From positions 1 through 7,989 of the forward strand of contig JAKAVW010000131.1 in assembly GCA_021827445.1 (NCBI GenBank): a stretch of DNA of 7,989 nt, written 5' to 3'. The DNA is from Pseudomonadota bacterium. GTDB taxonomy: Bacteria; Pseudomonadota; Gammaproteobacteria; Acidithiobacillales; Acidithiobacillaceae. Positions 1 through 5,991 of the stretch are shown in pieces (positions within the stretch are counted from its first letter, which is position 1; each line of letters begins with the position of its first letter). The notes below the pieces were generated by a model. That model did not search any database. It was not told the DNA's origin and saw nothing but the letters and a program-made list of their open reading frames with translations. The translations under genes and the position numbers were made by a program.

Positions 1-176
1 ATATGTTCGCCGGTGAACTGGTCTTCCTACTGCTGGCCATGCTGCCCTGGTGGGGCGAGCTGGTTATGGGCGAGGTCTGGTCCTTGTTCGAAAGTTTGAT
101 CATCATCCTGCAGGCGTTTATTTTTACCGTGCTGACCGTGGTTTACCTCGGCATGGCGAACATGCAGGATCATTAA
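1..176 (+). CDS. atpB: ATP synthase Fo subunit a, C-terminal end (partial)
   Basis: This is the last 57 codons of subunit a, the membrane stator protein whose half-channels carry protons to and from the c-ring. Codons start at base 3 and the TAA stop is at 174-176. The visible protein opens with MFAGELVFLLLAMLPWW and ends with LQAFIFTVLTVVYLGMANMQDH, matching the last two membrane helices of E. coli AtpB. The essential arginine (E. coli R210) lies just upstream of the window. The equivalent of E. coli Glu219 is the fifth visible residue (15-17), and the conserved Gln252 equivalent lies in LQAF. The residue aligned with E. coli His245 is glutamate here (90-92), so both members of this functional pair are acidic. 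It is the promoter-proximal visible gene, 42 bases before atpE. Identity is secure; only the N-terminal part is missing. Confidence 0.95.
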   Translation, partial: MFAGELVFLLLAMLPWWGELVMGEVWSLFESLIIILQAFIFTVLTVVYLGMANMQDH

Positions 177-218
177 CAAGTTTATTATTCCACTTTGCGA
201 CACTTGTAAGGAGTTATC
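177..218 (+). promoter_or_regulatory. atpB-atpE intergenic leader with A/T-rich segment and strong Shine-Dalgarno
   Basis: This 42-base gap holds an A/T-rich run (about 181-190) and a strong Shine-Dalgarno TAAGGAG at 207-213, six bases... five spacer bases before the atpE ATG. ACAAGT at 176-181 is complementary to ACTTGT at 202-207, so a 6-bp helix could form with a 20-base loop ending at the ribosome-binding site. In E. coli the corresponding region is a known translational enhancer that helps supply many c subunits per complex. A similar role here is inferred from position and base composition only. Confidence 0.45.
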
Positions 219-473
219 ATGGACGCACATACCATCATTGTTGCTGCTACTGCCATTGCCGTGGGTATCATTTTTGGCGCCGCTGGTCTGGGTTCCGCCA
301 TTGGTTGGGGTCTGATCACCTCCAAGACCATTGAAGGCATCACCCGTCAGCCGGAAATGCGCCCGCAGTTGCTGGTGAATACCTTCATCTTTGCCGGTTT
401 GATGGAGTCTTTCCCTTTCATTATTCTGGCCTTCGGTTTCTGGTTCCTCTTCGCCAACCCGTTCCTGGGCTGA
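219..473 (+). CDS. atpE: ATP synthase Fo subunit c (proteolipid rotor ring)
   Basis: Subunit c is an 84-residue hairpin of two membrane helices, many copies of which form the proton-driven rotor ring. Helix 1 spans roughly residues 5-38 and contains the glycine/alanine packing motif G25-S-A-I-G29-W-G31. The polar loop R43-Q44-P45-E46 is the family signature that contacts gamma and epsilon. Helix 2 spans roughly residues 50-79 and carries the proton-binding carboxylate as Glu63 in GLMESFPF, where E. coli has Asp61. Length is close to E. coli (79 residues). The ATG at 219 is supported by TAAGGAG at 207-213. Trp30 in the glycine motif replaces Ile28 of E. coli. The gene is flanked by a 42-base A/T-rich leader and a stem-loop, which could help raise its output relative to atpB and atpF. 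Identity is certain. Confidence 0.98.
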   Translation: MDAHTIIVAATAIAVGIIFGAAGLGSAIGWGLITSKTIEGITRQPEMRPQLLVNTFIFAGLMESFPFIILAFGFWFLFANPFLG

Positions 474-476
474 TGC

Positions 477-497
477 TGGGCCGGCTGAGTCGGCCCA
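477..497 (+). promoter_or_regulatory. GC-rich stem-loop between atpE and atpF
   Basis: TGGGCCGGC at 477-485 pairs with GTCGGCCCA at 489-497 to give a 9-bp stem (eight Watson-Crick pairs and one G-U) closed by a three-base TGA loop. It begins four bases after the atpE stop. No T run follows, so it is not a typical intrinsic terminator. A 3' mRNA stabiliser, an RNA-processing boundary, or a brake on ribosome or polymerase passage into atpF are possible roles, all inferred. The dyad itself is seen directly. Confidence 0.6.
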
Positions 498-507
498 CTT
501 GCAAGTG
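496..507. repeat. 12-base perfect palindrome upstream of atpF
   Basis: CACTTGCAAGTG is its own reverse complement. Its first two bases are shared with the 3' arm of the neighbouring stem-loop, and its last three bases enter the atpF Shine-Dalgarno region (GTGAGG, 505-510). As RNA it could form only a short 4-bp stem with a 4-base loop, or a dimer contact. As DNA it could be a protein site. It may also be chance. Confidence 0.35.
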
Positions 508-515
508 AGGTAGTC

Positions 516-995
516 ATGAATCCAGTAGGTATCAATGGAACACTGATCATTCAGTTGATCACCTTCGCCATCCTGGTGGCGTTGTTGTACAAGTATATGT
601 ATGGTCCTTTGCGCAAGGTCATGGATGACCGTCGCGCGAAAATCGCCGATGGCCTGGCAGCAGCGGAACGCGGTAAGGAAGAGATGGTCCTGGCGCAGAA
701 GCGTGCGACGGAACTGCTCCATGAAGCCAAAGAAAAGGCGGCAGAAATTATCGCCAATGCCGAACGTCGTGGTGTGGAGCTGCGTGAAGAGGCCCAGGGT
801 AAGGCGCGTGAAGAAGCCGACCGGATTATTGCCGGGGCGCGCGCTGAAATCGATGTCGAGACCAACCGGGCGCGTGAAGTGCTGCGTGGTCAGGTGGTCG
901 GGCTCGTGGTCGATGGCACCCAGCGCATTTTGCATCGGGAAATCGACGATAAGGCCCATCGCGACATCATCGACCGCATGGTCGGCCAATTGTGA
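516..995 (+). CDS. atpF: ATP synthase Fo subunit b (peripheral stalk)
   Basis: Subunit b forms the dimeric stator stalk that holds alpha3beta3 against the turning rotor. The 159-residue protein (E. coli 156) has one N-terminal membrane helix at about residues 9-28. A long charged helix rich in Ala, Glu, Lys and Arg follows to the end, as expected for the right-handed coiled-coil dimer. The segment DDRRAKIADGLAAAER at residues 37-52 matches the tether region of E. coli b, with Arg39 aligned to E. coli Arg36. The C-terminus DIIDRMVGQL resembles the delta-binding end of E. coli b (DIVDKLVAEL). The ATG at 516 follows GTGAGG at 505-510 with five spacer bases, and the protein starts MNPVGINGTL in register with E. 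coli. There is a 42-base gap after atpE and a 10-base gap before atpH. Confidence 0.97.
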   Translation: MNPVGINGTLIIQLITFAILVALLYKYMYGPLRKVMDDRRAKIADGLAAAERGKEEMVLAQKRATELLHEAKEKAAEIIANAERRGVELREEAQGKAREEADRIIAGARAEIDVETNRAREVLRGQVVGLVVDGTQRILHREIDDKAHRDIIDRMVGQL

Positions 996-1005
996 GGAGA
1001 CTCCC

Positions 1006-1545
1006 ATGGCCGATCTGATTACGGTGGCGCGCCCCTACGCCGAGGCGCTGTATAGTGTGGCAAAGGAGGGCGGCCAGGAACAGGCCTGGGCAGATGCCCT
1101 GCGGGTTCTCGCCGCCATGGTCGCCGATGCTCAGGCGCGCGCTTTTCTCAACGATCCCGAGCGTCCTGAAGCCGAGAAAGTGGCTTTGCTGTGTGCCGCT
1201 CCAGTAACCATGGATGTTAAGGCATGGGAGTCGTTTTTAGCACTGCTGATCAGCAATGATCGCTGGGCGGCCGCCGCAGAAATCGGCTCGCTTTTCGACG
1301 AAGCCCTGCATCACGCCGAAGGTATCGTCGAGGTTCTGGTCACCAGCGCCATCGCCTTGGATGCCGATCAGAAGACGGCCGTGCAATCCGCTCTCGATCG
1401 TCGTTTCACCGGCCGCAAAGTGGTGTTCCACGAGTCGGTGGATGCGGCTCTGATCGGTGGCCTAGTTATTCATACGGGTGATCTCACCATAGATGCTTCC
1501 GTGCGTGGACAAGTGCAGCAGCTTGCCCGAACCCTTCGCAGCTAA
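1006..1545 (+). CDS. atpH: ATP synthase F1 subunit delta
   Basis: Subunit delta caps the alpha3beta3 head and joins it to the b stalk. The 179-residue protein (E. coli 177) begins MADLITVARPYAEALYSVAKE, with the family-typical ARPYA at residues 8-12. The N-terminal part (to about residue 105) is the alpha-binding helical domain and includes LISNDR at 81-86. The C-terminal signature is visible as IGGLVIHTGDLTIDASVRGQ at 150-169. The open frame runs upstream to base 601, but the ATG at 1006 gives the correct family start. It is preceded by GAGGAGA at 994-1000, which overlaps the atpF stop, pointing to translational coupling. The upstream frame is only a shadow of atpF. Identity is certain. Confidence 0.97.
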   Translation: MADLITVARPYAEALYSVAKEGGQEQAWADALRVLAAMVADAQARAFLNDPERPEAEKVALLCAAPVTMDVKAWESFLALLISNDRWAAAAEIGSLFDEALHHAEGIVEVLVTSAIALDADQKTAVQSALDRRFTGRKVVFHESVDAALIGGLVIHTGDLTIDASVRGQVQQLARTLRS

Positions 1546-1561
1546 GTCTTGAGGAAATGGT

Positions 1562-3106
1562 ATGCAACAACTGAATCCATCGGAAATCAGTGAACTGATC
1601 CGCGCCCGGATCGCCGGCTTTGAAGGCCGCGTCGAAACGCGCTCGCAGGGCACTATCATCAGTTTGAGTGACGGCATTCTCCGTATTCATGGTCTGGAAG
1701 ACGTGATGTACGGCGAGATGCTGGAGCTCGCCAGCGGCCGCTTCGCACTGGCCATGAATCTGGAACAGGATAATGTCGGCGCAGTCGTGCTCGGCGAGTT
1801 CTCCGGTCTGGAAGAAGGCGACGTCGTCAAATGTACCGGCAAGGTCATGCAGGTACCCGTTGGCAAGGCACTTCTCGGTCGTGTCGTTAATGCGCTCGGT
1901 CAACCGATTGATGGCAAAGGGCCTATAGATACGCAAGAATTCGACGTCCTCGAAAAAATTGCCCCCGGTGTGGTCGAACGTCAGAGCGTGGACGAGCCCA
2001 TGCAAACCGGTATCAAGTCCATTGATGCCATGGTCCCGATTGGCCGTGGTCAGCGCGAGTTGATTATTGGTGATCGTCAGACCGGCAAGACCGCTGTTGC
2101 CATCGACGCCATCATCAATCAGAAAGGCAAAGATGTGCAGTGTATCTACGTCGCTATCGGTCAGAAGGCTTCTACCGTCGCTGGCGTGGTACGCAAGCTC
2201 GAAGAATATGGCGCGATGGAGTACACCACGGTGATCGCTGCTAATGCCTCCGAGTCCGCTGCCATGCAGTACCTGGCGCCGTACGCCGGCTGTACCATGG
2301 GGGAATATTTCCGCGACCGTGGTATGAATGCCCTGATCGTCTATGACGATCTCACCAAGCAGGCTTGGGCCTATCGCCAGATCTCCCTGTTGCTGCGCCG
2401 TCCGCCGGGCCGTGAAGCCTATCCGGGTGATGTGTTCTACCTGCACTCCCGTTTGCTGGAGCGTGCGGCGCGCGTCAACGCCGATTTCGTCGAGAAGTTC
2501 ACCAACGGTGCAGTGAAGGGCAAAACCGGTTCTTTGACCGCCCTGCCTATCATTGAAACGCAGGCGGGCGACGTCTCGGCTTTCGTGCCGACCAACGTGA
2601 TCTCCATCACCGATGGCCAGATTTATCTGGAAACCGACCTTTTTAACTCCGGTATCCGTCCGGCCATCAATGCGGGTTTGTCGGTATCGCGGGTAGGTGG
2701 TGCGGCGCAGACCAAGATCATCAAGAAGCTGGGTGGTGGTATTCGTCTTGATTTGGCGCAGTATCGTGAACTGGCGGCTTTCGCCCAGTTCGCTTCGGAT
2801 CTGGACGAGATTACCCGCAAGCAGATTGAACGCGGCAAGCGGGTTACCGAGCTGCTCAAGCAGGACCAGTTCTCGCCGATGTCGGTGGCAGAACAGGCGG
2901 CGGCGCTGTTCGCGGCCAGCAGTGGTGCGTTGGATGACGTCGAAGTGGTCAAGGTGCGGCCTTTCGAGAGGGCGCTGCTCGCTTACCTGAGCAGCAATAA
3001 CAAGGACTTGATGGCCGGACTCGAAGAAAAGAAAGATTTGACGGACGACTTCAAGAAGCAGCTCGACGCGGCGGTCAAGCAGTTCAAGTCCAGTTCAACG
3101 TACTAG
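1562..3106 (+). CDS. atpA: ATP synthase F1 subunit alpha
   Basis: Alpha carries the non-catalytic nucleotide sites and supplies the arginine finger to the catalytic sites on beta. The 514-residue protein aligns with E. coli alpha (513) almost end to end. The N-terminal beta-barrel covers about residues 25-95, including GTIISLSDGILRIHGL. The P-loop GDRQTGKT is at 170-177 with Lys176. The Walker B strand ALIVYDDL is at 257-264. SVSRVGG at 374-380 contains the arginine finger, Arg377 (E. coli Arg376). The C-terminal helical domain fills the last 130 residues or so. The start at 1562 follows GAGGAAA at 1551-1557. An ATG at 1557 is out of frame and ignored. The gap to atpH is 16 bases and to atpG is 9 bases. 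No key residue is missing. Confidence 0.99.
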   Translation: MQQLNPSEISELIRARIAGFEGRVETRSQGTIISLSDGILRIHGLEDVMYGEMLELASGRFALAMNLEQDNVGAVVLGEFSGLEEGDVVKCTGKVMQVPVGKALLGRVVNALGQPIDGKGPIDTQEFDVLEKIAPGVVERQSVDEPMQTGIKSIDAMVPIGRGQRELIIGDRQTGKTAVAIDAIINQKGKDVQCIYVAIGQKASTVAGVVRKLEEYGAMEYTTVIAANASESAAMQYLAPYAGCTMGEYFRDRGMNALIVYDDLTKQAWAYRQISLLLRRPPGREAYPGDVFYLHSRLLERAARVNADFVEKFTNGAVKGKTGSLTALPIIETQAGDVSAFVPTNVISITDGQIYLETDLFNSGIRPAINAGLSVSRVGGAAQTKIIKKLGGGIRLDLAQYRELAAFAQFASDLDEITRKQIERGKRVTELLKQDQFSPMSVAEQAAALFAASSGALDDVEVVKVRPFERALLAYLSSNNKDLMAGLEEKKDLTDDFKKQLDAAVKQFKSSSTY

Positions 3107-3115
3107 GAGAGCAGC

Positions 3116-3982
3116 ATGGCCAATGCCAAGGAAATCCGCGGGCAAATCAAGAGCGTTAAAAATACGCGCAAGATCACCCGGGCTATGGAGATGGTGGCTG
3201 CGAGCAAGATGCGGCGCGCCCAGGAGCGGATGCGTGCCGCCCGTCCCTATGCGGAAAAGATTCGTGAGGTGTTGGGACATCTGGCGCAGGCGCATCCCGA
3301 GTACGAACATCCGTTGATGCAGGTACGACCCATCAAAAAGGCGGGCTTTATCGTCGTGACCACGGACCGTGGCCTCTGTGGCGCGCTCAACGTCAACGTG
3401 CTGCGCAACGTCGTCCATAAGATGCACGATCTCCACGAGCAGGGCATCAATTCTGATCTCGCGGTCATAGGCAACAAGGGACAGGGCTTTTTACGGCGTC
3501 ACAATGCGCATCTGGTGGCAGAACTCAACGGATTGGGCGATAAGCCCCGTCTGACTGATATGATCGGACCGATTCGGGCCATGGCGGATGCTTATGCCAA
3601 GGGTGAGGTCGACGTGGTGTACCTGGTCTCCTCCCGCTTCGTGAATACGATGTTACAGCGGGCCACGCTCGAGCAATTATTGCCGGTGGAGAAGCCGGAA
3701 GTTCCCGCGGAGCCGCGTGGGGAGCGCTGGGATTATATCTACGAGCCTGAGGCGCGTCCGGTATTGGATCGTTTGTTGCAGCGTTATGTGGAATCAGTGG
3801 TATATCAGGCGGTCATCGAGCATCTGGCTTGTGAACAGAGTGCCCGGATGGTCGCCATGAAAAATGCCTCGGATAACGCGAAGCGTATGGTCGGAGACCT
3901 GCAGTTGGCCTACAACAAGGCGCGACAGGCCGCCATTACTCAGGAAATCGCAGAAATCAGCGCCGGTGCCGCGGCGGTCTGA
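3116..3982 (+). CDS. atpG: ATP synthase F1 subunit gamma (central shaft)
   Basis: Gamma is the rotating shaft linking the c-ring to the catalytic head. The 288-residue protein (E. coli 287) has the conserved N-terminal helix with IRGQIKSVKNTRKITRAMEM (residues 7-26). The mid-domain signature TTDRGLCGALN is at 82-92. The conserved C-terminal helix has EQSARMVAMKNASDNAKRM (240-258). The N- and C-terminal helices form the coiled coil inside alpha3beta3. The ATG at 3116 follows AGGAGA at 3105-3110, which overlaps the atpA TAG stop and suggests coupling. No regulatory insertion like that of chloroplast gamma (the redox Cys loop) is present. The C-terminus ends in GAAAV, slightly extended. A 40-base gap separates it from atpD. 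Confidence 0.98.
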   Translation: MANAKEIRGQIKSVKNTRKITRAMEMVAASKMRRAQERMRAARPYAEKIREVLGHLAQAHPEYEHPLMQVRPIKKAGFIVVTTDRGLCGALNVNVLRNVVHKMHDLHEQGINSDLAVIGNKGQGFLRRHNAHLVAELNGLGDKPRLTDMIGPIRAMADAYAKGEVDVVYLVSSRFVNTMLQRATLEQLLPVEKPEVPAEPRGERWDYIYEPEARPVLDRLLQRYVESVVYQAVIEHLACEQSARMVAMKNASDNAKRMVGDLQLAYNKARQAAITQEIAEISAGAAAV

Positions 3983-4022
3983 CGATTATGCACAGCATTT
4001 TTGGAATTTTGAGGGTTAAATC
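3983..4022 (+). promoter_or_regulatory. T-rich spacer and ribosome-binding site before atpD
   Basis: This 40-base spacer is the widest gap among the F1 genes. It contains two T-rich runs (about 3998-4002 and 4007-4010) followed by GAGGG at 4011-4015, seven bases before the atpD ATG. A 4-bp dyad (ATGC 3988-3991, GCAT 3995-3998) is too weak to call. A role in boosting beta translation is conceivable by analogy with A/T-rich leaders. Only the composition and the Shine-Dalgarno are seen directly. Confidence 0.3.
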
Positions 4023-5432
4023 ATGAGCGAAGCGGTTGCTAAAGAAAACGCCGTCGGCCATATCGTCCAGGTGATCGGGCCAGTGATCGACGTAGTCTTT
4101 CCTCGCGGGCAGGTCCCGGAGATTATGGAAGCTATTGTGGTCAGCGATAACAACCTGACCATCGAAGTGCAGGCGCAATTGGGTGACGGCGTGGCGCGTG
4201 GTATTGCCATGGGTCCCAGCGAAGGCCTCAAGCGCGGGCTGGCCGTCACCCGTACCGGTGCGCCCATCAGTGTACCTGTGGGTCATGGTACTCTGGGCCG
4301 GATCATGAACGTGTTAGGTGACCCGGTAGATGGCAAGGGTCCCGTACAGGCCGAAGAGCGCAAAGCCATTCATCGTGCGGCACCGGCATTTGACGAGCTG
4401 GCGGCGAGCACGGAGGTGCTGGAAACCGGGATCAAGGTCATCGATCTGGTCTGTCCTTTCGCCAAGGGCGGTAAGGTCGGGCTCTTCGGTGGCGCTGGCG
4501 TGGGCAAGACGGTGCTCATGATGGAGTTGATCCGCAACATCGCTATCGAGCACACCGGTTACTCGGTGTTCGCCGGCGTCGGTGAGCGGACCCGTGAAGG
4601 CAATGACTTCTACCACGAAATGACCGATTCCGGCGTGTTGGACAAGGTCGCCCTGGTTTACGGCCAGATGAACGAGCCCCCCGGCAACCGTCTGCGCGCC
4701 GGTCTGACCGGTCTGACCATGGCGGAGCATTTCCGGGATGAAGGCCGCGATATTCTGATGTTCATTGATAACATTTTCCGCTATACCCTGGCCGGTACCG
4801 AAGTTTCGGCGCTGCTCGGGCGTATGCCGTCGGCGGTGGGTTATCAGCCGACGCTGGCCGAAGAAATGGGCCAGTTGCAGGAACGGATTACCTCCACCAA
4901 GGTGGGTTCCATCACCTCGGTGCAGGCGGTCTATGTGCCCGCGGACGATCTCACCGATCCGTCTCCGGCGACGACCTTTGCCCACCTGGACGCCACGGTG
5001 GTGCTGTCGCGGCAGATCGCGGAATTGGGTATCTACCCCGCCCTTGATCCACTGGACTCCTTCAGCCGTCAGCTCGATCCGCAGATTGTCGGTCAGGAGC
5101 ACTATGATGTGGCGCGTTCCTGTCAGAAGACGCTGCAGCGCTACAAGGAGTTGCAGGACATCATCGCGATTCTCGGCATGGACGAACTGTCCGAGGACGA
5201 CAAGCTGCTGGTGTCGCGGGCGCGCAAAATTCAGCGCTACCTGTCACAACCTTTCTTTGTCGCTGAAGTGTTCACCGGCAGCCCAGGTACCTATGTCTCT
5301 CTGAAGGAAACGATTCGTGCGTTCAAGGCGATCGTGGCCGGTGAGTATGATCATCTGCCCGAACAGGCCTTCTACATGGTGGGTACCATCGACGAAGTGC
5401 TTGCCAAGGCCCAGAAACTGCAGCAGGGTTAA
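4023..5432 (+). CDS. atpD: ATP synthase F1 subunit beta (catalytic)
   Basis: Beta holds the three catalytic sites that make ATP from ADP and phosphate. The 469-residue protein (E. coli 460) is longer than E. coli mainly at its N-terminus. The N-terminal barrel begins GHIVQVIGPVIDVVF (residues 12-26). The P-loop GGAGVGKT is at 156-163 with Lys162. GERTREGND is at 187-195, with the catalytic glutamate Glu188 and Arg189 (E. coli Glu181 and Arg182). The Walker B strand ILMFIDN ends at 250 with Asp249. The C-terminal lever motif reads DELSEDD at 387-393, where E. coli has DELSEED. GSPGTYVSLKETI and EGEYDHLPE-like GEYDHLPEQAFYMVG sequences close the protein. The start follows GAGGG at 4011-4015. 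It ends 3 bases before atpC. All catalytic residues are intact. Confidence 0.99.
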   Translation: MSEAVAKENAVGHIVQVIGPVIDVVFPRGQVPEIMEAIVVSDNNLTIEVQAQLGDGVARGIAMGPSEGLKRGLAVTRTGAPISVPVGHGTLGRIMNVLGDPVDGKGPVQAEERKAIHRAAPAFDELAASTEVLETGIKVIDLVCPFAKGGKVGLFGGAGVGKTVLMMELIRNIAIEHTGYSVFAGVGERTREGNDFYHEMTDSGVLDKVALVYGQMNEPPGNRLRAGLTGLTMAEHFRDEGRDILMFIDNIFRYTLAGTEVSALLGRMPSAVGYQPTLAEEMGQLQERITSTKVGSITSVQAVYVPADDLTDPSPATTFAHLDATVVLSRQIAELGIYPALDPLDSFSRQLDPQIVGQEHYDVARSCQKTLQRYKELQDIIAILGMDELSEDDKLLVSRARKIQRYLSQPFFVAEVFTGSPGTYVSLKETIRAFKAIVAGEYDHLPEQAFYMVGTIDEVLAKAQKLQQG

Positions 5433-5435
5433 TTC

Positions 5436-5861
5436 ATGGCGATGACCATAGATGTGCAGGTAGTGAGCGCCGAGGGCAGCATTTACGCGGGGGTCGCCGA
5501 TATGGTGGTGGCCCCTGGCGAGATGGGTGAGCTCGGTATCCTGCCGCGCCACGCCCCGCTGCTGACCGGGCTGCGTCCCGGTGAGTTGCGGATCATTCAT
5601 GGCGCGGCGACGGAATATCTCTTCGTCAACGGCGGCGTACTGGAAATTCAGCCCCATCTGGTGACGGTGCTGGCCGACTCGGCGGAGCGAGCGACGGATA
5701 TTGACGAAGCCAAAGCCATGGCTGCCAAGCAGGCTGCCGAAGTGCGGATGGCCGGGCAGTCGGATCAGATGGAGTATGCGGCGGCTCAGGCGGAATTGCT
5801 GGAACAGATCGCGCGTCTGAAGACGGTGCGCCGTTTGCGGGATCAGGGATTGCTGCGCTGA
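5436..5861 (+). CDS. atpC: ATP synthase F1 subunit epsilon
   Basis: Epsilon sits at the foot of gamma, couples it to the c-ring and can inhibit ATP hydrolysis. The 141-residue protein (E. coli 139) has an N-terminal beta-sandwich at about residues 4-85. Its signatures are GELGILPRHAPLLTGLRPG (31-49) and FVNGGVLEIQPHLVTVLAD (63-81). A C-terminal two-helix domain at about residues 88-136 is rich in Ala, Glu, Lys and Arg. This is the part that extends into the head in the inhibitory state, and it is full length. The ATG at 5436 is chosen because MAMT matches the E. coli start; another in-frame ATG lies at 5442. The Shine-Dalgarno is weak (AGGG 5425-5428, inside the end of atpD), which together with the 3-base gap suggests translation coupled to atpD. 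It is the last gene before the terminator. Confidence 0.97.
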   Translation: MAMTIDVQVVSAEGSIYAGVADMVVAPGEMGELGILPRHAPLLTGLRPGELRIIHGAATEYLFVNGGVLEIQPHLVTVLADSAERATDIDEAKAMAAKQAAEVRMAGQSDQMEYAAAQAELLEQIARLKTVRRLRDQGLLR

Positions 5862-5900
5862 CGTCTCGAAGTGTTTGCATACTTGTTGAGCTACATCATA

Positions 5901-5942
5901 CAGACCCCAGCGGCTAAACAGTCTCTGGGGTCTGGGTATTTT
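5901..5942 (+). terminator. Probable intrinsic terminator of the atp operon
   Basis: CAGACCCCAG at 5901-5910 and CTGGGGTCTG at 5925-5934 form a perfect 10-bp stem with a 14-base loop, 39 bases after the atpC stop. A short T-rich stretch (TATTTTAT, 5937-5944) follows after two Gs. The stem is strong but the loop is long and the T run short, so termination may be incomplete. Some transcripts could then read through into glmU. Located in the 130-base gap between atpC and glmU. Confidence 0.7.
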
Positions 5943-5991
5943 ATGGTCTAGCGTTTATGCTGGCAAACAATGTGGGGCATGGAGACATTTC

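Noticed and set aside
601..1005. Upstream extension of the atpH frame
   Set aside because: It overlaps atpF in another frame and has shadow composition. The ATG at 1006 has the right Shine-Dalgarno and family start.
27..1007. 326-codon open frame on the - strand across atpB to atpF
   Set aside because: It lies wholly antisense to four well-supported genes, its protein is low in recognisable features, and such frames arise from the codon bias of GC-rich genes.
1484..2446. 320-codon open frame on the - strand within atpA
   Set aside because: Antisense shadow of the highly conserved alpha subunit, with no recognisable domain and a His-rich, Gln-rich composition typical of reverse reading.
3988..3998. 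ATGC/GCAT mini-hairpin followed by T-rich sequence after atpG
   Set aside because: A 4-bp stem with a 3-base loop is too weak for a terminator, and the operon clearly continues into atpD.
4314..5102. 262-codon open frame on the - strand within atpD
   Set aside because: Antisense shadow of the conserved beta coding sequence; no family resemblance.
4765..5304. 179-codon + strand frame inside atpD
   Set aside because: Out-of-frame reading of atpD, extremely rich in Arg, Cys, Trp and Ser, as expected for a shifted frame.
5442..5861. Alternative atpC start at the second in-frame ATG
   Set aside because: The first ATG gives MAMT, matching E. coli epsilon, although the Shine-Dalgarno is weak for either start.
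5933..5961. Possible sigma-70 promoter for glmU (TGGGTA, 17 bases, TATGCT)
   Set aside because: Only 3 of 6 matches in the -35 and 4 of 6 in the -10, and it overlaps the terminator stem; too weak to annotate.
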